21,486 nucleotides of DNA from positions 1 through 21,486 of IMG/VR virus record IMGVR_UViG_3300042522_001785. One strand, given 5' to 3'. The translations under genes and the position numbers were made by a program. Position 1 is the first letter of the stretch, and the number at the start of each line of letters is the position of its first letter. The notes under the pieces are model-generated. The model saw nothing but the letters and a program-made list of their open reading frames with translations, ran no database searches and was not told the DNA's origin. The DNA is from a virus. Of the stretch, positions 5,849-14,600 are shown piece after piece.

Positions 5849-8800
5849 TCATCCCTCCAGTTCTACCTCTAGTCTATCTACATCGGCTCGTTCGGCAAAT
5901 ACCGTATAAAAGTACTCCACCTCGGAGCACTCTGATCCAACATATACCCTATTCCCCTCGATGCTTTCAACCCAGAGCGTCTGAGTTTTGCCTATCGGGG
6001 TCAGATTCACCGTGATGGAGTCAGGGTCCACGAGCTTCGTCCAGTACTCAGGTAGTTCGATGGTTGTCGAGTTGTTCCGGCCACGAACATAGACGCCATT
6101 CTCAGGGCCTTCGAGGCTTCCGTAGCGAAGGCGATAGCCCTCCTTGGTCGGGTGGGGGATAACAAAGCTCTTCGTAGTAGCGGCAAATGACCCACTGACC
6201 TCAAGTTTGTACGCTGGGTTAGTGATTCCTATTCCAACATTTCCAGAATTATTCCAGGTCATTACGTCACCACCACCAGTCAAGTACATTCTTAACTGGT
6301 TTGATATTGAGGCGGGACGATACAGAACTGCCATCTCGGACCCAGCCTGACTAAACTGAATACCACTTTGATTGGACAGGATATTATCCAATGTCAATCT
6401 TCCGCCATATACATGCAATTTATCAGTTGGATTTGTTGTTCCTATGCCAACATTACCAGTAACAGTTAAATTTCCTGCACCAGTTAGGGTTGCAATATTA
6501 GTAGTTCCTGCATACCACTTGAATTGTCTAGAAGTATTTGGTACAGAGCTCCATAAAGTATCGAATTCATAACCAATAGCATAATCTACCGCAACCGAAG
6601 ATATGTTTGGATATATTGTGATTTTGGTTCCAGCACTTCTTGTTCCGAATGTAGGAGGCCCGTCACCATTTTGGTTAAAGTCTATTCTATTTCCGTTTGA
6701 ACCGTTTAGATAAATTTGCCCACCGCCAGTTGCTGTGGAGTTTGATTGTGTAGATTGAATTTGCCCAGGGAAAGAGATTGTTCCTCCACTGTAACTCAGA
6801 GAACCTTGGTATGAGAATAAGAAATAATCAGTCGGACTAGAATCACTTCCTCCTCCAGGTGCAATATAAGCACCTCCAGTATAACTACCACCATTTGCTC
6901 TATAAGAACCAATGCTTAAAATTTGTCTATATCCACCAGTTACTAGGGTTCTCTGAAGTAAAAACGGAGTAAATCCACCAGAACCAGCATTTACTTCAGT
7001 GCAGTAAATTGGATAACTGTTTCCAATACCGATGCCTGTAATTGCTGAATATGTAGATGGGTTCGCTGTTTGTAACTGACCTGTTACATGAAGTTTAGAA
7101 AGCGGATTTGTTACTCCGATTCCAACATTTCCAGCAACATATAACCCACCAACTCCTAATTTTGCATTTGGATCAGTAACTACCGAATTGCCCGTAAGAC
7201 TAAATCTAAAGTGTCCTTTACCGCCTTCATTTGGATAATATGATAAATCTCCCCATGAAACATCGGCTCCATTAAATCTGATTGATGTGCTATATTGATC
7301 CCCTGTTAAAGAACTTACCGAAGCGACATTACCAAAAAATGCTGAAACTGTCTGTAATGGAGTATCTGCCCAAATAGCAGTGTTTGAAATAATAGAAGAA
7401 GCCGAAGAACTATTAGTAAATCTTGCGCCTCCATTAACATTCAATTTTGTAGTTGGAGCATTAGTTCCAATTCCAACATTACCATTTGAAGCTACTACTA
7501 ATGACGGAGAGGAATAAGATGGTCCTATCCAAAAATACGTGGTTGTATCATTGTTTCCGTATATACCAAATCCGCCTAGATCGGTACTACTGGAACCTCT
7601 AAAATAATAACCTTCGACCCATCCACCCAATTCGCCTTTGATATAGACGCTGGTATCAATTGTAGTGCTTCTGCCCGTATTTGATCCTACAAAATAAGCA
7701 GGACCTCTGACATCTAGTTTTGCGGTGGGGCTAGTAGTGCCGATCCCGACGCGGCCGAAGCTGTCAACCGTAACAGCCGTGCTTGTGCCAACTACAAGCT
7801 GGTGAGACGAGCCCTGAAGGACTAAGTTTGCAAAAGCTGATTCGTTACCATTTGTAGCGGCCAACTTAACGCCGGCACCCGTTTCGAACGGGAGGATCCT
7901 AAAGATGCCATTAGTGCTCTTAAATCGAGCGGCAATAGTGTTATCGGATGTTGCACAAGTAAATAACGTATCTGGCGCAGAAGTCCCCACCCCCAAGCGG
8001 CCACTGGAGTCGATGACAAGGCTATTAACAGGTGCGCTGCCGTTGAAGCTGACGGCTTGAGTGACGCCTGCGGTGCCAGCGCCTTTGAACTGGAAGCCGC
8101 CACTTGCGTCGATCCTGGCAACTTCAGTTCCGCCTTGATAAATCTGAATTGGTGCGCCACCGTCCATGCGCAGACCACCAGACATCAGCGCCATTGATTG
8201 CGTAGCCCCACTATTGGTTGCACGGATAACAGGATCCGTGACAGTTGACCCACCGATCACTTGAAGTGGGACATTAGGCCCAGTGGTACCAATGCCGACG
8301 CGGCCAAGGTAATCAATGCGTACTTTTTCAACACAAGCAGAGGTATCATCTCCAGTACTAAATGCAATTTCACCTCTGTTTACAAAAGCTCCGGTAATAA
8401 ATGAAATTCTTGTTGTTTCAAACTGATTGGCAGAACCAGCAAAAGAACTAACGCTTCTAATTAAAGAGTTTGCTGTGGTAAAAGCTGCACCATTTGTAAG
8501 CCTAAAATTACCGGATGCTAAATGCAGTGCATCAGCAGGCACAGAAGCCCCCACCCCCAAGCGCCCACTCGCATCCACAAACAACCGCCCCGTGCCGGCG
8601 GTGCTGAGAGCTAGCTGATCTGCGCCGGGGGAGTAGATGCCGGTGTTGGGGTCACCGGTAAAAGTTAGCGCCGGAGCTGCAGCGCTACCTAAAGGGTAAC
8701 TAAATCGCTCACTGCTGGTCCAAGCGTCCGTGGCATCGATCCAGTTAATAGTTTTATCCGTAGCGCCTTTCAGCGTGATGCCACCTCCATCTGCTAGGGC

Positions 8801-9307
8801 ATCGGTCGGCGAGGCTGAATCACCAAGGACGATATTCTTATCGTCAACTGTCAGCGTTGTGGAGTTAATAGTGGTGGTAGCGCCCTGGACGGTCAGGTTG
8901 CCCTTAATAACCACGTCGCCCGTATCATCACCCACTGTCGCTGGGTCGATGATGAAGGTGCTGGGGCCACGAAGTTGGCCGGTGAGAGTTAGGTTATTGG
9001 CGCCCAAGTCACCCTGCTGGGAGGAGCCTATGCCCGCACCGTACTCGCTATAGAGCAGGATCCAGCACTCGGTGCCTGTCTGCGGTGCCTCGGAAAACAC
9101 AATTGTGTCCGATGATGCATAATAGGCCTGCCCGGGTTCCTGTAGCACACCTCCAAGGCTAACGATCAGTGACTCGGAGAGTGTCGGGTAGGTGGGTACT
9201 CCACCATAACGCAGGTCAAAGGTGGTTAGGACGCCGTTAAACTGAGACTCGATTGAGTCCAGCATTTTCTGTGTTCCAACAGCAGGATTACGTCCTAAAT
9301 AGGCCAT
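5849..9307 (-). CDS. Long tail fibre with 'HP...LRYGSLEGPE' C-terminal domain
   Basis: This 1152-residue protein is a long tail fibre. Residues 1-90 form a cyanophage attachment module ('MAYLGRNPAVGTQKMLDSI', 'LGGVLQEPGQAYYASSDTIVF'). Residues about 130-200 carry 'TTTINSTTLTVDDKNIVLGD', common in T4-like marine phage structural proteins, followed by 'LTFTGDPNTGIYSPGADQLALS'. Eight shaft motifs of the G(N/R)(V/L)G(I/V)GTTxPxxKLxV type follow. Instead of an S74 domain, the last 106 residues (about 1047-1152) form another conserved tip: FVIPHPTKEGYRLRYGSLEGPE, then ELPEYWTKLVD, then ITVNLTPIGKTQTLWV. The part encoded at about 6200-7700 is AT-rich (20 G+C in 60 bases at 7381-7440), while the N-terminal shaft is GC-rich (37 in 60 at 8521-8580). 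The tail assembly chaperone gene lies directly upstream, and its leader is shared with the fibre gene at the left edge. Confidence 0.88.
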   Translation of the reverse strand: MAYLGRNPAVGTQKMLDSIESQFNGVLTTFDLRYGGVPTYPTLSESLIVSLGGVLQEPGQAYYASSDTIVFSEAPQTGTECWILLYSEYGAGIGSSQQGDLGANNLTLTGQLRGPSTFIIDPATVGDDTGDVVIKGNLTVQGATTTINSTTLTVDDKNIVLGDSASPTDALADGGGITLKGATDKTINWIDATDAWTSSERFSYPLGSAAAPALTFTGDPNTGIYSPGADQLALSTAGTGRLFVDASGRLGVGASVPADALHLASGNFRLTNGAAFTTANSLIRSVSSFAGSANQFETTRISFITGAFVNRGEIAFSTGDDTSACVEKVRIDYLGRVGIGTTGPNVPLQVIGGSTVTDPVIRATNSGATQSMALMSGGLRMDGGAPIQIYQGGTEVARIDASGGFQFKGAGTAGVTQAVSFNGSAPVNSLVIDSSGRLGVGTSAPDTLFTCATSDNTIAARFKSTNGIFRILPFETGAGVKLAATNGNESAFANLVLQGSSHQLVVGTSTAVTVDSFGRVGIGTTSPTAKLDVRGPAYFVGSNTGRSTTIDTSVYIKGELGGWVEGYYFRGSSSTDLGGFGIYGNNDTTTYFWIGPSYSSPSLVVASNGNVGIGTNAPTTKLNVNGGARFTNSSSASSIISNTAIWADTPLQTVSAFFGNVASVSSLTGDQYSTSIRFNGADVSWGDLSYYPNEGGKGHFRFSLTGNSVVTDPNAKLGVGGLYVAGNVGIGVTNPLSKLHVTGQLQTANPSTYSAITGIGIGNSYPIYCTEVNAGSGGFTPFLLQRTLVTGGYRQILSIGSYRANGGSYTGGAYIAPGGGSDSSPTDYFLFSYQGSLSYSGGTISFPGQIQSTQSNSTATGGGQIYLNGSNGNRIDFNQNGDGPPTFGTRSAGTKITIYPNISSVAVDYAIGYEFDTLWSSVPNTSRQFKWYAGTTNIATLTGAGNLTVTGNVGIGTTNPTDKLHVYGGRLTLDNILSNQSGIQFSQAGSEMAVLYRPASISNQLRMYLTGGGDVMTWNNSGNVGIGITNPAYKLEVSGSFAATTKSFVIPHPTKEGYRLRYGSLEGPENGVYVRGRNNSTTIELPEYWTKLVDPDSITVNLTPIGKTQTLWVESIEGNRVYVGSECSEVEYFYTVFAERADVDRLEVELEG

Positions 9308-9341
9308 GCGTTTATTATATTCCTACTACACCTTTAAACCC
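9308..9341 (-). repeat. Conserved fibre-gene leader, copy 2
   Basis: This is the second copy of the 34-base leader described at 473-506, directly before the ATG of the 1152-residue fibre. The four differences are three C/T changes and one A/C change. The two downstream coding regions do not share their N-terminal protein sequence beyond the first residues MA, so similarity stops at the start codon. Confidence 0.6.
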
Positions 9342-9353
9342 TTCCGGTCTTGA

Positions 9354-9809
9354 TCAGGGGGCTACGGGCCACTCCACCTGCCACGGGAACCCACTCTGAC
9401 CGGGAACGTCGCGAAGCTGCTGCCGGTACGTGGCCCATACGCTGGCGTCTACAGGCGCGTCAGCGAGTTGTGTCCAGTCGGAGGTGGCGAGAAGCTCGTT
9501 TCTCTGCTTACGTACCTCGTCGGATTTTCTCTGAGTCCTGAACTGTAGTTCCGCCTCAGTGGCATCCTCGATCGCCCAGACCCGCGTCCAAACCCCCTCA
9601 ATCTGAGCCGGAGGCTTTTCCCTAAGTATCTTTGTGTGGTCCTGAGGAACTTCCGGAAAGGGCGCGTCCTCCACCTCAACGTAGCCTTCGGGCGGAGTGA
9701 ACTCCTGACCGCTGGCGTCGTCGAATCCAGCAAGGACTTTGAGATCTCCTTGATAGATCGGAAACTCAACGACCTCGTTGTTCTCTATTCTGGCATAGTA
9801 GCAAAGCAT
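9354..9809 (-). CDS. Tail fibre assembly chaperone (PF16778-like)
   Basis: This 151-residue protein matches the phage tail assembly chaperone pattern in its C-terminal third: 'RNELLATSDWTQLADAPVDA' followed by VWATYRQQLRDVP and FPWQVEWP (residues about 103-148). Proteins with this ending help fibre subunits fold or trimerise and are usually encoded beside the fibre they serve. The N-terminal half ('YYARIENNEVVEFPIYQGD', residues 4-22, and VWTRVWAI at 73-80) also fits small fibre-assembly proteins. It lies between the beta-propeller gene (about 23-base gap) and the 1152-residue fibre gene (46-base gap), so either could be its client. No strong ribosome binding site precedes the ATG; a TTATAATAG stretch overlaps the upstream stop codon. 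Confidence 0.8.
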   Translation of the reverse strand: MLCYYARIENNEVVEFPIYQGDLKVLAGFDDASGQEFTPPEGYVEVEDAPFPEVPQDHTKILREKPPAQIEGVWTRVWAIEDATEAELQFRTQRKSDEVRKQRNELLATSDWTQLADAPVDASVWATYRQQLRDVPGQSGFPWQVEWPVAP

Positions 9810-9832
9810 AATTTTGATTGATAGGGTTTCTA

Positions 9833-11239
9833 TTATAACGTAGTCACCGTTGGGCTGATAGTCCTAGCGGCGTCAGCGTACGAAGAAGCAGCGCTGGTCA
9901 ATGTTCCAGCCGCGTCAGTTAGTGTGGCTGTAGCATTTGTAGCACTTGGAGTAGAGTAAGTTTTATTTGCTACAGCATAAGTATAGATTCCGTAGGTGCC
10001 GGTTACGGACCCATCTCCTCTTAGTTTAATAAACAGACCTTGTGAACTATAATTACTATCATATGACAATGCAACGCAGTACATATTAGAGGAGGAATCT
10101 ACTGACATATCCGCTGCGAGCCAACTTGCCGTAATATAATAGGGTTGATTGTCTCTAAGGTATCTCTGCCACTGGAGGGTTCCACTTGTATCAATTTTAG
10201 CAAAAACAAGAACGTAGTATAGTGTAGATCCCTCAGTCACCTCGCTTAGTGCAGCAGTGTAGGAATTGCCACTCGAGTCCACAGCTATAGCCCCAAAATT
10301 ACAACCGCTTAAACTTCTCTGCCACTGCAGATTTCCGTTAGTGTCATATTTAACTATGGTGTCAACGTTACTACTAGCGTATAGATTCCCCGAAGCATCG
10401 GCTGCTACCGAGAAAAAGTACCAACCATTACCGGAGCCAAAATTCCTCTGCCACTGGAGAGTTCCGCTTGAGTTATACTTTGCAATAAACGCGGTTCCAG
10501 GGCTTAGACCGTAACCGGCTCCGCAGATGTAGACATTTTCAGAAGAGTCTATTGTGGCATCCCAGAGGGACTCCGAGCTAGCTGATGATAAGGTTCTCTG
10601 CCACTGAAGATTACCATTTGTGTCGTACTTGGCGGTCAGTATGTTACTGTTGGCTCCTGCAGCTTCAGTTGTCCCTGAGAAATAAACGTTACCAGCAGAG
10701 CTTACCGCTAGTTTAAAAGCTAGGTCGTTATACGGACCGCTAAGAGTCCTCTGCCACTGGAGGGTTCCACTAGAGTTATACTTTACCAGTAAAACATCAC
10801 TGCCTCCTTGACCCGCAACGTAAACGTTACCAGAGCCGTCGTAGCCTACTCCATTGCCCCAAGTAACAGTGTAAGCGCCCAGGGACCTCTGCCACTGAAC
10901 AGTTCCGTTGGCATCGGCCTTTACTATATACGCCCCCGCACTTTCACTACCCGCCGAACCCGCTAAATAGACGTTTGTTGACGAGTCCCTAGCAACAGCT
11001 GCGAGCTCAGTACCGTTGCCGTAGTTTCCGTACGTACGTATGAAGTACGTGTGGGTGAAGGAGGATTTACCGTAGAAGTTGCTCAGCGATATAGTGCCGG
11101 AACTGATGCCAGCGAGGCTTCTCAGAGCGGTCTCATTGAGCGAGGAGTTGGCACCTGCGGCTCTACCCAACTCGAGGTTGATCGAGCGGTTCGTCGTCGA
11201 GCCACCAATACTGATCTCACCGGACGATACTAGGGGCAT
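9833..11239 (-). CDS. Beta-propeller adhesin with phage N-terminal anchor
   Basis: Residues 1-60 form a phage/tail-associated module ('ISIGGSTTNRSINLELGR', 'LRSLAGISSGTISLSNFYGKSS') seen at the start of various tail proteins. Residues about 61-430 are SBBP-like propeller repeats: each has '(N)VYxAG', '(L/A)KYNSSGTLQWQR' and a loop. Six WQR motifs are visible and the C-terminal 'GLFIKLRGDGSVTGTYG' looks like a seventh, so a seven-bladed propeller is plausible. The last 40 residues are Ala/Thr/Ser-rich. Such propellers usually bind surface ligands, so this is probably a receptor-binding virion protein. The ATG overlaps the TAA of the previous gene by one base (TAATG), which implies coupled translation. 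The assembly chaperone gene follows. An enzymatic role is not excluded, but no catalytic motif is seen. Confidence 0.8.
   Translation of the reverse strand: MPLVSSGEISIGGSTTNRSINLELGRAAGANSSLNETALRSLAGISSGTISLSNFYGKSSFTHTYFIRTYGNYGNGTELAAVARDSSTNVYLAGSAGSESAGAYIVKADANGTVQWQRSLGAYTVTWGNGVGYDGSGNVYVAGQGGSDVLLVKYNSSGTLQWQRTLSGPYNDLAFKLAVSSAGNVYFSGTTEAAGANSNILTAKYDTNGNLQWQRTLSSASSESLWDATIDSSENVYICGAGYGLSPGTAFIAKYNSSGTLQWQRNFGSGNGWYFFSVAADASGNLYASSNVDTIVKYDTNGNLQWQRSLSGCNFGAIAVDSSGNSYTAALSEVTEGSTLYYVLVFAKIDTSGTLQWQRYLRDNQPYYITASWLAADMSVDSSSNMYCVALSYDSNYSSQGLFIKLRGDGSVTGTYGIYTYAVANKTYSTPSATNATATLTDAAGTLTSAASSYADAARTISPTVTTL
10166..10897 (-). repeat. Propeller-blade DNA repeat (six units)
   Basis: The plus-strand word ctgccactg, encoding the conserved QWQ of each blade, occurs at 10166, 10319, 10448, 10598, 10751 and 10889. 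The spacings are 153, 129, 150, 153 and 138 bases, all multiples of three (43-51 residues per blade). Flanking bases are also similar, for example 'ggagggttccac' at two copies. Confidence 0.85.
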
Positions 11240-11637
11240 TATTCCGCACTAGGAGTAAAGACAGGAGTTATGGTGGCGTCAGTAGGTTGCCACGGGAACT
11301 TTCCGTCGGATACCTGGTGGATGATGATTTTCTTATTCTCGATCTGCTCAGCAACACGAGCGTTTACCTGACGTTCGTAGTCACCTACAACAACCTCCTC
11401 GATCCAACCAAGAACCCGCTCTTCGGTCAGATCTTCGAACGCGGTGAAGTTCTCCGGATCGACAGTTTTAGGATCGAAGTTGGTGGTACCTAGGAATTCC
11501 CCGGTATCGCCGCTTGCGTCCGTGCCGATCTTCTTCCAGTCGATCTGGAAGACAACGCCCTGGAGGTCCGAAGTGTCGACTCTTTTAATACTGATGATCT
11601 TCCAGGAATACGAGATGGACATGTGCAACCGGCGCAT
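11239..11637 (-). CDS. Small cyanophage-type protein of unknown function (about 127-132 aa)
   Basis: I recognise the general look of a small protein found beside cyanophage fibre genes but cannot name the family securely. It starts beta-rich ('SYSWKIISIKRVDTSDLQGV', 'VFQIDWKKIG') and contains 'FTAFEDLTEERVLGWIEEVV', a helix rich in Glu, Arg and Gln ('RQVNARVAEQIENKK'), and FPWQP near the end. The first ATG at 11637 gives 132 residues, but the ATG at 11622 (MSISYSWKI) is the more natural start because the conserved-looking sequence begins there; neither has a clear ribosome binding site. A TATATA stretch lies just before the first ATG. It follows the giant fibre and overlaps the propeller gene, so a structural or assembly role is likely. 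Confidence 0.7.
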   Translation of the reverse strand: MRRLHMSISYSWKIISIKRVDTSDLQGVVFQIDWKKIGTDASGDTGEFLGTTNFDPKTVDPENFTAFEDLTEERVLGWIEEVVVGDYERQVNARVAEQIENKKIIIHQVSDGKFPWQPTDATITPVFTPSAE

Positions 11638-11668
11638 AGAGTATATAGTAATTTAAACCATTTTAAGG

Positions 11669-14600
11669 CTATCTCCCAGCCCGGATCTGTTTAATCTCCT
11701 CCCTGAGCTCATCGATCTGCTTCTGTTGCTCCTTAATCGCCTCCAGGAGAACAGGAACGAGCTTATCGTACGCCACCGTCTTGTACGGATCCCCATCCGG
11801 AGATTCGTGAGCCGACTGGTGGATTACCTCGGGGAATACTTTTTCGACTTCTTGCGCGATGATTCCGAAGTCCTTCTTACCCGGATGGCCGACAACTTCG
11901 GGCAGGTCCTTCCACCTGAAGGACACCCCGTTTATCTGCATCAGCTTCTCTAGGGAGTTTTGCAGAGGCTCGATCTCCTCCTTGAGTCTGATGTCGGAGT
12001 ACGCGGTGACGTTACCAGCAGCGGTCATGTCGCCGTTTGTCATGTTAACGTACCAGCGCCAGGTCGAAGCGGACCATCCGCCGGCACCGAAGTAACCGTC
12101 GTGGCGGAGATGCAGGTGGACTCCATAGCTGCCTGCGCAATGGAAGGATATCGCTGCTACGTTGCCATCTCCAGTACCACCAGAGTTCAGCATCTCAAGA
12201 CCTGCTTGGTTTCCATTGCTTGTAGATCCAGCATACGGACCGACTCTTACCCTGTACAATTGTGACGAGCCGTTAGGATCTAAGTAATAATTGGTCGGAT
12301 CGTTGGAATCGCGGAAAACGTTCGCGTACAGGTCACCTGAGAAGCTATTGTTATAGAGAGCTACTCTCGACCACCCAGTGCCTCCGTTTCCGTTGGTCGA
12401 TCTGTAGTACAAATCGTTGGCGTAGAAGCTAGCGGCAAACTGCATGGAGTAGTAGTTTGCGTCGTTGGCGTGAGTGCACGCGAGTAGGTGCGCCCAGCTT
12501 CCATTGTAAGGCCAGCCATTTGCCGTAGTTGGACTGCTCTGCTGGTAAAAGCCGGAGTCTATTCTTGAAGTTATATTCGCAACATCGACCGAGTCGCCGG
12601 AGAAGACTGGATAGGGAGTAGAAGCTGCACCTCCAGCATAATCAGCGTAGGCGACCTCTACGGCCGCGGGGGTGGCGGGAGCTACCTGGAATCTCCACCT
12701 ACTATTCCCGCCGATATAAGTCAGGTACCCGTAGTACGGGTTAGAGGAACCGTAACTATAAACGCTATCAGTGGAGTACAATCTAGAGGAACTATCGGCG
12801 AATCCCGCGCTAATCTTTCTCCAGGATGTAAAGTTATTTCCCTCATTATACCTCACAGATAGGTAAGGTACCGCCACGTTCCTATCAACAGCGAACATGG
12901 CGCCGTAGGAAGTGGCGCCGGTTGGCCCGTAATCCGACCCTAGACCGATGTACCAAGAGTAGAACTGAGTACCTCCTGTCCCCGGACCATTAGTCGCTCC
13001 CTGCACGTACCGGTAGCCAAACCCGTAGCTGGGGGACGTGGCGTCAAAACTCGATCTAGCGGTGTGAGTCGCGCCCATATTGTTGAATAGGGCCCCATCG
13101 TTACCGGCATGCCAGACGGTGTTTCCGTTGACTAGAACAACAGCAACGCCGGAATTCTCGCTTGTCGGAGAGACAAAATTAAACTGACCGCTGGAGTTCA
13201 GCAGTAGGTGCCTTGTGGCGATGCCTTCATAGTGGAATGTTAGGGCCGGAGGGTTAGCGGTCTGAGCGCTACGGACCTCGGCTACGGAGTTGAGCGTGAG
13301 GCCGGCAGTATTGCCTCCGTAGGTCGTGCCGTTAGTCCGCGTTCCTAAAGTGGTCAGAACAGAGGTGGTATTCGCTATTATCGTCCGTCCTCCACTGGTT
13401 CCATCCACCGTATTGACGTAAAGATCCGCCCAAGCGCTAAAGGCGTGGTTATGACAGAACACACCACCCACCCCGGCGTACGTCCCCAGGAACGAGGTCC
13501 TATCCGCCGAGGAGTTGGTCGATCTGATCACTCCCCTCCAGGCGTTGGAAGTCCCGCTCTCCGAGGCGATAATGTTATCCTGTGCGCCATTGACAACGAT
13601 TCCCCGCCCAGCGTTTATCTGGAGGAGGGAGGCAGCGGCGGTCGCGGTGCCGAAGTGGAAGCCGATAGTATCCCCGCCAGCTGAAGGGCTTACGCCCGCT
13701 GTGCCTTGGAAGTAGCTGAGGCCGTAGGCGTCGGCGTTGCCGAATCTCCAGATGGGGTTTCTAGCATTGATGGCAAAAGTGGTGTTTAGGAACCCTCCGG
13801 TACTAGAGGCTGCCACCGCCCCATCGACCTGGAGCCTTACTGTGGGGTTGGTGGTACCTATACCGACATTACCCCCACCGTCGTTGATAATAATATTCCC
13901 CCACCCAGTTCCGGTAATATAAGATCCTATGCGGAACGTATTAGATGTGGAAACTCCCATAAATCCGTAGATGTTGGCGATATCCGATCTACGGATGTAT
14001 AGGGATTCAGCGGTACTGCCTCTGATATCCAGAGTTGTTACAGGATTTTCCGTGCCGATTCCTACATGTGTAGCCCCGCCCTTAATAAAGATGCCATCGT
14101 TGCTTGTGGCTTGGAGCCGTAGCGACCCTCCGTCGTTTCTCAGTGTGGAGGTGGATACTCCTCCATCGGCGCTTCTATTCTGCGAATTCACCCACCACCA
14201 CGCTTGGGTACTTCCGGCTCTTATTGTGAACGCGGAGAAAGCATTGGTCCCAGTACTCGCGTTTTGGGTGTATGTGACAGAGCTGCTGTCAGTGTTGTCG
14301 TAGATATGAAGCTTAGTTCCGGGGGCTGTTGTTCCGACTCCGACGTTTCCGCCATCGTTATTTAGTACCAGAGGCCTGTAGGAAACGCTCTGTTCCACGG
14401 CCTGGATCCTCCAGTAGGAGTTTGTGGCGTGGGAGAATAACAACTCCATTCTGTCGGTGGAGTCGGTGGTAGAGAGCCTGAGACTCTCCCCCGTTGTAGC
14501 CTTTGTCCTTGAGGCAATATTAGCCACTCCTCCTCCAACATCGAACTTGTACGCTGGAGTTGTTCCAATGCCAACATTACCGGAGGCATCAATCATCATC

